NCBI GenBank assembly: GCA_044228795.1
Contig: JBGAUE010000006.1
Span: 1-64,000, forward strand
Direction: 5' to 3'
Length of the DNA: 64,000 nt
DNA from: M0108 sp044228795
GTDB taxonomy: Bacteria; Pseudomonadota; Gammaproteobacteria; Chromatiales; Chromatiaceae
A program made the position numbers and the translations under genes. Shown here one piece after another: positions 9,041 to 16,572 of the stretch (its first letter is position 1; each line of letters begins with the position of its first letter). The notes under the pieces were generated by a model, which saw only the letters and a program-made list of their open reading frames with translations, was not told where the DNA came from and did not search any database.

Positions 9041-10342
9041 TCAGTCAATGCGCACATCATACGCGACGCAGGGGTCCAAGGCAGTCACGAAGAGCCCGGC
9101 GAGCCGGAGCAAGGTCCTGTCGTCCAGGTCCGCCGGTAAGGTTGCCAAGCCCAACGCCGCCGCGCCCTGGGGGTGGAAGTTCCACTCGGTGGGGGCCAGG
9201 ATGCTGTAGTCCGCCACCCGGCCCGCCTGGATGGCGACCCGATGCACCAACAGGCCCCGGGCCGCCTGAACCTGGGCCAGGCCCACCCCCTCCGGCAAGC
9301 TGGCCGCCAGGGGTAGGGACGGGTTCAGTCGCACAGACGCCCCGCTGCGTGTCTGCCCTCCTCCCCCACCTGTCTCGTTGCTAGCCCCGTTACCTGGCGC
9401 CTTGCCCTCCCTTTCTGCCTGCCCCCGCGGACCCTCCCCGTCAGCATCCAAGGCAGCCAGTCGTGCCGGCAGCCTGGCCAGAAGCGTGGCCAGTTCGACC
9501 AATTGAACCGTCAGGCGCGTCAGTAGGCCATTACCCTGCTGCCGTGTCAGGTCGGCCACCAGGGCCTGGCCAAGCTGGCGAGTGAGGGGGGAGGATTCCG
9601 CCGGGGCGCCGGCCCAGAGGGGCGTGGCGATGAAGTCCTTCGCCTCCGGTCCGCTCAGGTGGGCTTCCAGGGTGGCGATGGACAGGTGCGGCAGTGCCGG
9701 CACGGTTGAATGACCCACGGCACCCCAGCCCTGGCTTGCGACCAGACGCAACAGCCGTGCGGCGTGGGTGTCAGTGGTCGCGGCCCAGTGTTGCAACGCC
9801 GAGGCGGTTGGGGTCGCGGCGAGCCAGTCACAGGGGGCTTGGCTCAGCGCCTGCTCCGTAGCGACATCCGTCAGCGCGGCCAGAGCTTCCGCGGCGGCCT
9901 TCAGGTCCGGGTGAGGGCAGGGGTTACCCAGCATCAGCGGATCACCGCCCGCCGCCAAGGCCGAGCGCAGTTGACTACAGGCAACCATGACCCGGGCCAT
10001 GGCCGGCCCTCGCGGCCCCTCGCCGAGAAAGCCCGGCCAGTCCAGGAGCAGGCGCCAGAGGTGCTCCCGTACCGTCTCCACATCCACCAGCAGGCGGCGC
10101 GCCCACATGAGGATGGCGCTGGGAGTCTGGCCTAGGGCCAACTCGCAGGCCGAGACGCAGGCGGCGGCCTGGGCGGTGGCGCAGATACTGAACAGGCTGG
10201 GGAGAGTCGCGGCCGTATCTGCCGGATCCTTGCCGATGAAGACCCGGCTGGCCCCGATGGGGCGCGAGGAACTGATGGTGACCGCCAACCCCTCTGGGCG
10301 GCGAAGCAGGTGAATCTGGAGACGGCCGGACAGATCGGTCAT
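9041..10342 (-). CDS. hupK: HupK-like hydrogenase large-subunit paralogue
   Basis: A 433-residue protein that resembles a NiFe hydrogenase large subunit with an incomplete metal site. Near residue 50 the usual RICGxC motif is replaced by SICATAQAAAC. Near the C-terminus ALDPCVAYDVRID stands where the catalytic subunit has DPCxxCxxH, keeping only the first cysteine. The EWNFHP segment and the preceding RGLLVHRV also match large-subunit conserved regions. HupK proteins are regarded as scaffold or maturation factors for the hydrogenase iron site. The ATG at 10342 is preferred over the TTG six codons upstream. It precedes hypC by 22 bases in the same direction. No structural hydrogenase gene lies in the window. 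Confidence 0.75.
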   Translation of the reverse strand: MTDLSGRLQIHLLRRPEGLAVTISSSRPIGASRVFIGKDPADTAATLPSLFSICATAQAAACVSACELALGQTPSAILMWARRLLVDVETVREHLWRLLLDWPGFLGEGPRGPAMARVMVACSQLRSALAAGGDPLMLGNPCPHPDLKAAAEALAALTDVATEQALSQAPCDWLAATPTASALQHWAATTDTHAARLLRLVASQGWGAVGHSTVPALPHLSIATLEAHLSGPEAKDFIATPLWAGAPAESSPLTRQLGQALVADLTRQQGNGLLTRLTVQLVELATLLARLPARLAALDADGEGPRGQAEREGKAPGNGASNETGGGGGQTRSGASVRLNPSLPLAASLPEGVGLAQVQAARGLLVHRVAIQAGRVADYSILAPTEWNFHPQGAAALGLATLPADLDDRTLLRLAGLFVTALDPCVAYDVRID

Positions 10343-10511
10343 GGGGAAAAATTGCTGCAACTATGCCAGGGCACTGAGATTTCTGGGAGAATGCCCCATC
10401 CTCAAGATCCTGTCTCCTGGAATCACCCGGAGGGGATCAGGCGCCGGGAGTCTTCGGGGCGGCAAGCCCACGCATCATCCCATAAGAACCATACGCAACC
10501 AAGGTGAAGTC

Positions 10512-11102
10512 ATGCTGACCAAACAACAACTCGATAAATTTCGGGAAGATATCGTCTTTGAGACCCAACTGGTAGGCCGCCCCTTTGTGTTTCGCTCCAC
10601 CTGGGGCCTCTTCTCGCCGCGCGAAATCGACGAGGGGACCCGGTTGCTGCTTCAGCATGTCGAGGTAGGACCGGAGGACAATTGCCTGGATCTCGGCTGT
10701 GGCTACGGCCCCATAGGCCTGGCGCTGGCGGCGCTCGCCCCCGGAGGGCGGACTCTTATGGTGGACAAGGATTTTGTCGCCGTCGAGTTCAGCAATCGCA
10801 ATGTCGCCTTCAATCGCCTGCCGAACGCCCGCGCCCAGTTGAGCGATGGCTTCCGCCAGATCGACCCCACCCTGCGTTTCGACCTCATTGCGAGCAATAT
10901 CCCCGCCAAGGTTGGCAAGGAGGCCCTGAGCCTCTATCTGCATGACGCCCGCCAGCAGCTCAATCCTGGTGGCCGCCTCTACATAGTCACCATCAACGGT
11001 CTGCGCGAGTTTATGAAGCGCAATCTGACCGAGGTCTTCGGAAACTATGACAAGCTCAAACAGGGCGCCCACTACACGGTGGCACTGGCCGTTAAGGGCT
11101 GA
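10512..11102 (+). CDS. Class I SAM-dependent methyltransferase, RsmC-like
   Basis: A 196-residue protein with the 'methyltransferase small' fold found in the C-terminal half of RsmC/RlmG. SAM motif I is CLDLGCGYGPIGLALA near residue 59, motif II is VDKDFVAVEF, and the catalytic-loop position reads SNIPAK instead of the usual NPPF/Y. That change suggests a different or relaxed substrate. AAGGTGA lies seven bases before the ATG and fixes the start. It is divergent from the hydrogenase cluster. The substrate is unknown; rRNA or a protein are both possible. Confidence 0.75.
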   Translation: MLTKQQLDKFREDIVFETQLVGRPFVFRSTWGLFSPREIDEGTRLLLQHVEVGPEDNCLDLGCGYGPIGLALAALAPGGRTLMVDKDFVAVEFSNRNVAFNRLPNARAQLSDGFRQIDPTLRFDLIASNIPAKVGKEALSLYLHDARQQLNPGGRLYIVTINGLREFMKRNLTEVFGNYDKLKQGAHYTVALAVKG

Positions 11103-11249
11103 TCCCGCCCTCAACTTTAGCAACCCCGGACCAGAAAGCGCTTTGCCCAATGCCCGGTTGACTGCCCCAGGATGACTCTCGGGTGAGGATCGCCAGGTAG
11201 ATGGGTGGCAAAGGCAACCCGAGTTCACCCAGGGGTAGATTTTATCCGA

Positions 11250-11846
11250 TCACTTACCACCCAGGCGGTCGAGCTGACGTTGCGCCTCTTGGCCGATGTC
11301 GTTGCCGGGCCCCAGATCCCGCGCCTTTTCCAAAGCCAGGCGCGCGCCGGTCTGGTCTCCGGTCTTGGCGCCGACGAAGCCGAGGGTGAGCCAGATGCGT
11401 TGGAAGGTCGGTGACTGCTCGGCGCCGGTGCGCAGGATCTTGATGGCCTCGCTGGACTGGCCGGTGTAAAAGAGGGCTAGCCCCAGGTCGTTGGTGGCTT
11501 CCGCGTCGTTGGGTGCCAGTTCGAGGGCGCGGCGATAGTAGGGGATCGCCTCGGCGTAGCGTTGTTGGCCGAAGAGCTGATCGCCGTCATTTTTGAGTTG
11601 CTCAGGGTCGGAGCCCGTTGGGGCGGCGGCGGGCATGCCCGTTGCCAGCACCTCTCGTTGAATGAAGGTGAGGGGCGCCCCTGGTGTGGGTGCCTGGTCA
11701 CTGGTCGGGCCCGCCGGGGTGGCTGTGGCCAGGGTGCGGGGTGGATGACGCTGGTAGTAATCGCGGGTCAGGGCGAAGACGGCAAAGCCATAGAAGGCTA
11801 TGAAGACCGCGAAAAGGATCCATTGCAAGAATGTCAGTCTGGGCAT
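11250..11846 (-). CDS. Membrane-anchored TPR protein
   Basis: A 198-residue protein. Residues ~6–28 form a single membrane anchor (WILFAVFIAFYGFAVFAL), followed by a proline-rich linker. From about residue 80 there are three tetratricopeptide repeats (YAEAIPYYRRALELAPNDAEA is the clearest). The TPR part probably lies in the periplasm and acts as a protein-protein adaptor. It shows no coupling to its neighbours and its partner is unknown. Confidence 0.7.
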   Translation of the reverse strand: MPRLTFLQWILFAVFIAFYGFAVFALTRDYYQRHPPRTLATATPAGPTSDQAPTPGAPLTFIQREVLATGMPAAAPTGSDPEQLKNDGDQLFGQQRYAEAIPYYRRALELAPNDAEATNDLGLALFYTGQSSEAIKILRTGAEQSPTFQRIWLTLGFVGAKTGDQTGARLALEKARDLGPGNDIGQEAQRQLDRLGGK

Positions 11847-11991
11847 GGCGTATGAGAGCGTCTTGTCGGTAGCTGTGATGAGGAATGATGCTATTCGTTC
11901 TTCGCCGCCATCGCCAGCCCCGGGGCTGACACCGGGGAAATGTCCCCAGGCATGGCATATTGGTATGGCGGTAATGGTCAGGCGTACGCCT

Positions 11992-12940
11992 TCAACCCAG
12001 CGCGTCCAGTGGGCTCAGCACCCCTTTCCCCCCGCGATTCAGGACGTGGGTGTAGATCATAGTCGTAGAAACGTCCGCATGACCCAGGAGCTCCTGCACC
12101 GTGCGGATGTCATAACCCGCCATCAGCAAGTGCGTCGCGAAGCTGTGCCTCAGCGTATGGGTCCCTACTCCCTTCATTATCTACACTTAGCCCGGGTGAA
12201 TTCTCCCAGGTTGAGTTCCTGTCGACCAAGCACCTCGCGATAGAGAAATACCAGCGCATTTAGGGCAAGGTTCTGGGTACTGACCGAGACCTTCCGCACC
12301 AGCGCCAATTCTTCCAGGAAGGAGGTCACAGCTTCCGGCCCCTGGTTGAGCGGATCCCGGGTCCCCAAATAGCCAAAGAAGCGCATGATCCAATGGAGGT
12401 AGGTTTGTTCGGTACGGATCGCCAAGCCCCGCAGCCTCAGGGTCTTGGTCACCTGGTCCAGGAGCGCGCCATGCGCGGCCCGCACCGCCTCAAGGGTGGT
12501 CATTGCGCCAGGGGCCTCATCTCCCGCGGCTTTTGGCGCGGTGTCACCACCGCTGGTGCTAGGAAAGGGCAGGTAATCCCGCGCCACAGTCGGGTGAGTC
12601 GCCTCCAAGCCCTTCGCAGAGTCACGCCAGTGGGCCCAATCCATGTCGCCAAGCCAGTTTACCCCCACCAGCTCGAACAATTTCTGTTTAGCATCGACGG
12701 CCTGACGGAACTCCGGGCCTTGAGACCCGTGTTCCGGCCCAGTGCCACCAGATAAGCATCCACGTCACCGCGGGTATGTTCGGTCAGGCGACGCCCCGGA
12801 TGGGCTGCGATATAGTGCTCAGCGCGCATGGCCATCCACCGATCGTAGGGAGGTTTGATGCCTGTTTCGTGGAGTTTATTGCTATAACGATCCCAAAAGG
12901 ATCGTATCTTTTCCCCACGCGTTGATGGGACATCGGTCAT
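11992..12940 (-). pseudogene. intI: Decayed integron integrase (IntI-type tyrosine recombinase)
   Basis: Three pieces of one integron-integrase gene. The N-terminal piece (from 12940, MTDVPSTRGEKIRSF) runs to about 12700 and is followed by a frameshift. The second piece (12680–12177) covers the SAM-like N-terminal domain (RTEQTYLHWIMRFF, FLEELALVRKVSVSTQNLALNALVFLY). The last piece (12177–11992) has HTLRHSFATHLL, LLGHADVSTTMIYTH and the catalytic tyrosine. Roughly 90–100 residues holding the first catalytic arginine region are missing between pieces two and three. The closing VLNRGG is typical of IntI. The gene points away from the cassette array at 13.1–16.5 kb, the standard integron geometry. 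It should be inactive. Confidence 0.88.
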
Positions 12941-13118
12941 GGTCTATGCTTGGACTTGAGTGGTCTGCGACAGTGGGGTTGGGCCGGGGTTATGCTCGGC
13001 GGTGACCCCGGCTCGTAATTGTAGATGCTAGACAGAATCTGTCTAGTACCATAATTATGAAATCTGTCCAATACACTGTTGGCCTACTGCCGCCGTTCAA
13101 GACACTAAGGAGCCTGAA
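12941..13118 (+). promoter_or_regulatory. Presumed attI/promoter region of the integron relic
   Basis: The gap between the integrase start and the first cassette gene. GTTGGGC at 12978–12984 fits the GTTRRRY recombination core and is the best attI candidate, though it lies only 38 bases from the integrase start. A perfect 8-base inverted repeat, CTAGACAG–AAT–CTGTCTAG, lies at 13028–13046 and could be an operator. No confident sigma-70 promoter was read. Confidence 0.35.
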
Positions 13119-13478
13119 ATGTTTGAGAACATGTTCAAAGGACCGAAAATTGCGGTGATGGCGCACAAGGTGATCACAATTCTACAGCGCAACTACTCGT
13201 TGATAATGCCGGAAAATGAAGTGCTCGAAGTCTTGAATCGCGTTCCACAGTCGTCAAACGAACACGAAATGGCAGTCTGGTACCTGAGTGACTGGGTCGG
13301 TCGGATTTACTTGGATCACCCAAAGTCTAAGGCGGAAGTGACCAAATACATCAGGGTTGCGAAACAGGCGCAAAAGAACGGATTCATTAAGGACTCTACC
13401 TGCGTTAATGTTCTCTTCAAAGCGATCCAAGCCCGATTTGGCATCGACCCTGCGACCGTAAGTCAGGTTCCCTACTAA
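13119..13478 (+). CDS. Hypothetical protein, first integron cassette
   Basis: A 119-residue soluble, mostly helical protein (MFENMFKGPKIAVMAHKV...) of no family I recognise. CTAAGGAG lies about ten bases before the ATG and supports the start. It is less GC-rich than the surrounding chromosome, lies in the expected first-cassette position, and is followed 97 bases later by an attC-like site. Cassette genes are commonly of unknown function. Confidence 0.6.
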   Translation: MFENMFKGPKIAVMAHKVITILQRNYSLIMPENEVLEVLNRVPQSSNEHEMAVWYLSDWVGRIYLDHPKSKAEVTKYIRVAKQAQKNGFIKDSTCVNVLFKAIQARFGIDPATVSQVPY

Positions 13479-13575
13479 GCCAATACTGTCGTGATCGAAA
13501 ACGTTTTCTTTGTACATGAGAAATGCAAAGGGAAAAGGGGCCATGCTCATTTTTTTTGCCGGCTATGAAGAAATT

Positions 13576-13682
13576 GCCTAACACTTGAATCACCTGCGAT
13601 CCCAAACCGCGAGCGCAGCTTGGTGCAAGATTTTTGGCTCAGTGGCGGCGCGGTTTGGGTCACGATATTCAGAACGTTTGGT
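13576..13682 (+). repeat. attC-like recombination site 1
   Basis: A 107-base imperfect palindrome bounded by GCCTAAC (13576) and GTTTGGT (13676–13682). Inner arms CCCAAACCGC and GCGGTTTGGG pair with each other. Its layout and most of its sequence match the second site at 14481. The right core deviates from GTTRRRY at one position, so it may recombine poorly. About 35–40 bases upstream (starting at AAGGGGCCA) are also shared with site 2. Confidence 0.8.
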
Positions 13683-13892
13683 TCAAGAATGAAGCGGCGA
13701 AAAATAATTGCCACAAACCTGCTTCCAAAAAGGCCTGATGGGGTAGCAGATCGAATAAATACGAGGCGCCCGCGCGGGGCAAGTGTGCTCGCTATCATCA
13801 ACGGCCTAAGTTTATAAATTGGAGCGAAGAAGGCTTTGCGTTTCGATAATCCCGGCGATGACAATTTTCCACGTCCATCTGAAATTAGGTAA

Positions 13893-14300
13893 GTGAAGAC
13901 TACTATGGGCATCTTGAATACTGTGGCAGCGAAACTCATGGGTATGCCAACGATAGATGAGTTAGCTGGTAGAAGAGTCGGAGCGATAGCTAACGAAAAT
14001 AATCTCAGAGATTATCGATTAAGCATGTACAAATTCGACCGCGAACAAATCGATCCGAGGTTCTATGAGAGAGTGTACGTTGGGACGGCGACACAGAACG
14101 GCCAGGAAATAGGCCTCTTGATTAGATATTCCGAAGCAACTGGATATACTTCCGGACATATTGTAGGAACTGATGAAATAGAGCAACACAAAGAAATTTT
14201 CAAAAAATACAAAATGTCTAAAAAATCACCCCTTAGCAGTTTGTATAGTGGATTTTTGTATGAGCTTGGCGAAATCGAAGAACTAACTGTACCGGAATAG
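13893..14300 (+). CDS. Hypothetical protein, second integron cassette
   Basis: A 135-residue protein from a GTG start; an ATG four codons later is an alternative. No family was recognised. The product is charged, has no membrane segment, and contains NENNLRDYRLSMYKFD and ERVYVGTATQNGQ. Codon and base use are clearly AT-richer than in the host genes. It lies between attC-like sites 1 and 2 and so forms a complete cassette. Confidence 0.55.
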   Translation: MKTTMGILNTVAAKLMGMPTIDELAGRRVGAIANENNLRDYRLSMYKFDREQIDPRFYERVYVGTATQNGQEIGLLIRYSEATGYTSGHIVGTDEIEQHKEIFKKYKMSKKSPLSSLYSGFLYELGEIEELTVPE

Positions 14301-14394
14301 TCGTGACAGTAAAAAAAGAGGGAAAATACCGGGACAGACCTCGTTAAATATCGCCTAGTCGGTTAAGGGCGGGTTATTGACCCGCTCTCCCCAC

Positions 14395-14426
14395 ACCACC
14401 TTGCATGCGGGTCCGTACTAGGCGGT
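14395..14426 (-). other. Stable hairpin, possible group II intron domain V relic
   Basis: On the minus strand this reads ACCGCC...GGTGGT around a short loop, about 32 bases, preceded by GTGA and followed by GTGTGGGGAGAGC and then a second small hairpin (GCGGGT–TATTG–ACCCGC complement, 14369–14385). The arrangement recalls the 3' end of some bacterial group II introns, which can insert near attC sites. No intron-encoded protein is present, so this is only a suggestion. Confidence 0.2.
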
Positions 14427-14480
14427 TCACAAGGGGGCAAAGGGGCCAGGCTCGATTTTTTGGCTGGCCATGAAGAAATT

Positions 14481-14587
14481 GCCCAACACTTGAATCACCT
14501 GCGACCCCAAACCGCGCGCGTAGTTTGGTGCAAGATTTTTGGCTCAGTGGCGGCGCGGTTTGGGTCGCGGTATTCAGAACGTTAGGC
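14481..14587 (+). repeat. attC-like recombination site 2
   Basis: A 107-base palindromic site from GCCCAAC (14481) to a perfect GTTAGGC core (14581–14587), with inner arms CCCCAAACCGCG and GCGCGGTTTGGG. It is the best-preserved site in the array and nearly identical to site 1. The next cassette gene starts about 55 bases downstream. Confidence 0.88.
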
Positions 14588-14642
14588 TTCGCATCTAGAG
14601 TAGCTCTATTTGAAGCACATGTTTGAAAAAGCGAGGAAAGAA

Positions 14643-14927
14643 ATGATTATGAAAAAATTTTCACGGTTATCAATAACGACGGTGGCTGTTGTTCTTCCTG
14701 CTGGCTGTGGAAAGGCATCATATAATGACAACCCAAACTTTATTCAGCGCGCAGATATCACCAGTAAGAACGCAGGCGGCATTACAGTTGAACATAGCAC
14801 ATGGGGTAAAAAAATTGCGTTTAGATATGCGGACGAACATTGCGAGTCAATGGGGAAAGTCGCAACTTATCTCGGGGCATCTCAGCAATATGGGCCAGAT
14901 GTAATTTCCACTTGGCGCTGCGAGTGA
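14643..14927 (+). CDS. Small predicted lipoprotein, cassette gene
   Basis: A 94-residue protein with a lipoprotein signal (MIMKKFSRLSITTVAVVL then the lipobox-like PAGC), predicting a cysteine-anchored mature protein of about 70 residues. The mature part (AFRYADEHCESMGK...YLGASQQYGPD...WRC) resembles small envelope lipoproteins in which an aromatic/cysteine-rich C-terminus follows an A-x-x-HC motif. No family is assigned. A GAGGA site five bases before the ATG supports this start over a TTG upstream. It begins shortly after attC site 2. Confidence 0.6.
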   Translation: MIMKKFSRLSITTVAVVLPAGCGKASYNDNPNFIQRADITSKNAGGITVEHSTWGKKIAFRYADEHCESMGKVATYLGASQQYGPDVISTWRCE

Positions 14928-15036
14928 TGCCGGATCCATTTAGCCGGAATATTTTCTGCAAACAGGCGCATCTTGGCTTCAACCGTAACTGCGCCACCTC
15001 AACGTCTTTTTTCTGCAGGATATTTGGATCTATATA

Positions 15037-15237
15037 ATGAGCGACAATCCTTGCCCACGATGTACAGAACTGCTTACAGGAAAGACAAACAAAAGGCATA
15101 CTGATCTTCGAAGATCCGGTTTTTCCAAGAGTGTTGGATTTCATGGAAACCGGGATGACGAATATTTCTATGTTTGTAGCATTTGCGGGACTCGGTTCAT
15201 CGGTGACAGCTGTGGCACTTGGCCAGACAAAGATTAG
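15037..15237 (+). CDS. Small zinc-ribbon-like protein, cassette gene
   Basis: A 66-residue protein with two CxxC knuckles (CPRC at residues 6–9 and CSIC near residue 47), consistent with a single zinc ribbon. Function is unknown. No attC site was found between it and the lipoprotein gene upstream, so the two may share a cassette or an intervening site has been lost. An attC-like site begins 33 bases after its stop. Confidence 0.5.
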   Translation: MSDNPCPRCTELLTGKTNKRHTDLRRSGFSKSVGFHGNRDDEYFYVCSICGTRFIGDSCGTWPDKD

Positions 15238-15269
15238 ATTAGACGAAGACTTGGCTTTCCACATTAATC

Positions 15270-15341
15270 GCCTAACACGGTGCTTCAGCCGAAGTCGGTT
15301 TCGCTCTCGCTTAACCGGCTCGGCTGAGCTTGGCATTATGC
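15270..15341 (+). repeat. attC-like recombination site 3
   Basis: A 72-base imperfect palindrome from GCCTAAC (15270) to ATTATGC (15341). The arms around TCAGCCGAAGTCGGTTTCGC and its complement (GCTTAACCGGCTCGGCTGA) pair well. The right core has lost the leading G of GTTRRRY, so the site is degenerate. Confidence 0.7.
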
Positions 15342-15396
15342 GAGGCAAAAATAGACACCGCATACCCATCGGACAGATAGCAAGAAATAGCAAGCG

Positions 15397-15663
15397 ATGC
15401 CGACAATATCAATGTTCTATGGGATCATCATTCGGATGTATTTTGCGCCGAACGAACATCCGCCGCCACATTTTCATGTTTATTATGGCGAGTTCAAAGC
15501 GACGGTAGATATACGGACTTCTGAAGTCATAGAAGGGAATCTACCAAAGAAACAAACGAAATTGGTCTTGGCCTGGGCAGAGTTACATCACGAAGACTTG
15601 ATGGCTGATTGGAATCTTATAATGAACGGCGAAGAGCCATTCAGAATTCAACCTCTGCAGTAA
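15397..15663 (+). CDS. DUF4160 family protein
   Basis: An 88-residue member of DUF4160, recognised by IIIRMYFAPNEHPPPHFHVYYGE near its start and the helical KLVLAWAELHHEDLMADWN. DUF4160 genes are commonly paired with DUF2442 genes and suspected to be toxin-antitoxin-like; the activity is not established. The DUF2442 partner starts 10 bases downstream. Both lie between attC-like sites 3 and 4 and therefore form one cassette, a usual way for such pairs to persist in integrons. Confidence 0.85.
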   Translation: MPTISMFYGIIIRMYFAPNEHPPPHFHVYYGEFKATVDIRTSEVIEGNLPKKQTKLVLAWAELHHEDLMADWNLIMNGEEPFRIQPLQ

Positions 15664-15673
15664 GAACAAAGCT

Positions 15674-15943
15674 ATGTATCCTTCAGTAACCAAAGTAGAG
15701 CCAAGAGAAAATTATCAAATATATATTGAGTTTGATAATGATGAGTGTGGCGTATTGAACATGGAGCCATATCTAGATTTTGGAGTATTCAGAAGGATCC
15801 GCGATTTAACTGAATTTACACAAGTAAGAGTTTCGTTTGATACCGTTGAGTGGAGTGCTGGTATAGACCTTGACCCTCAATTCGTATATGAAAAATGCAC
15901 TAAAGATAATCGCATAACAAGGCAAATCAACACGGACCCGTAA
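15674..15943 (+). CDS. DUF2442 family protein
   Basis: An 89-residue DUF2442 protein. The family pattern is visible in VTKVEPRENYQIYIEFDN, the F-x-x-I/L-R-D segment (FGVFRRIRDLTEFTQVRV) and the closing WSAGIDLDPQFVYE. It is the partner of the DUF4160 gene 10 bases upstream. The 3' end overlaps the attC-like site 4, which is common in gene cassettes. Confidence 0.85.
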   Translation: MYPSVTKVEPRENYQIYIEFDNDECGVLNMEPYLDFGVFRRIRDLTEFTQVRVSFDTVEWSAGIDLDPQFVYEKCTKDNRITRQINTDP

Positions 15944-15986
15944 AACTCTGACGCTTTTTACTGGCCGGTTACTTGCGACGTTAAGC
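15912..15986 (+). repeat. attC-like recombination site 4
   Basis: A 75-base site from GCATAAC (15912) to a perfect GTTAAGC core (15980–15986), with partial pairing between the CAAATCAACACGGACC side and the GGCCGGTTACTTGCG side. It begins inside the end of the DUF2442 gene. Confidence 0.6.
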
Positions 15987-16023
15987 GCCACCGAAGCCCA
16001 CACTATCCCATGAAAGCCTCAGA

Positions 16024-16485
16024 ATGGAACCAATCGCGACCCGCTCCGACTCAAGATCCAGAATTCTCACTGCCACTCCTTCGGAAGTCTTCGCGGCTAT
16101 GAGCAATCCTATTCGAATCGCAAAGTGGTGGGGTCCGGCTGGATTCACAAACACGATCCACCAGTTCGATTTCAGGACGGGCGGAAGGTGGCTGCTGACG
16201 ATGCACGGCCCAGATGGGAAGAGCTTCCCGAATGAAAGTCGTTTCATACGTATTATTACTGATGAAGTATTTGAGATTGAACATCTCAATGGCCATCACT
16301 TTATCTTGACCATAGAACTGAAGAAGATAGAAGGTGTTACAGAGGTCAAGTGGAGCCAACTATTCGATACTACTGAGCAATACGCGCGAATCGCTAGGTT
16401 TGTGGCACAGGCTAACGAACAAAATCTGGAGCGTCTTGCTATAGAAGTTCAACAGGGGGGAAGTGCTGCCTCACCAGAAGGATGA
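16024..16485 (+). CDS. SRPBCC/AHSA1-domain protein, last cassette gene
   Basis: A 153-residue START-like protein of the AHSA1 type. Family features are the N-terminal ATPSEVFAAMSNPIRIAKWWGPAGF, FRTGGRWLLTMHGPDG and WSQLFDTTEQY. These proteins bind small hydrophobic ligands; the substrate here is unknown. It follows attC-like site 4 but has no recognisable attC of its own, so the distal end of the array seems lost. Its stop lies in the left arm of a hairpin terminator. Confidence 0.8.
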   Translation: MEPIATRSDSRSRILTATPSEVFAAMSNPIRIAKWWGPAGFTNTIHQFDFRTGGRWLLTMHGPDGKSFPNESRFIRIITDEVFEIEHLNGHHFILTIELKKIEGVTEVKWSQLFDTTEQYARIARFVAQANEQNLERLAIEVQQGGSAASPEG

Positions 16486-16521
16486 GTCGCGGCTCGCTCT
16501 GCTCGCACGACTCATCCTTTT
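16480..16521. terminator. Bidirectional hairpin terminator
   Basis: A perfect 10-base stem, GGATGAGTCG (16480–16489) with CGACTCATCC (16508–16517), followed by TTTT on the plus strand. It separates the last cassette gene from the oppositely oriented GH57 gene. Confidence 0.7.
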
Positions 16522-16572
16522 GCCGCACCACCCTCAACCTTGGCCAGGGCCGGCTTGGCTACTGGTCTGCCA

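Noticed and set aside
12989..12999. GTTATGC as an alternative attI core
   Set aside because: Does not fit GTTRRRY at the second purine position; GTTGGGC at 12978 is better, though also uncertain.
13028..13075. LexA-type box in the integron promoter
   Set aside because: The ACAG/CTGT elements have the wrong spacing and order for the LexA consensus.
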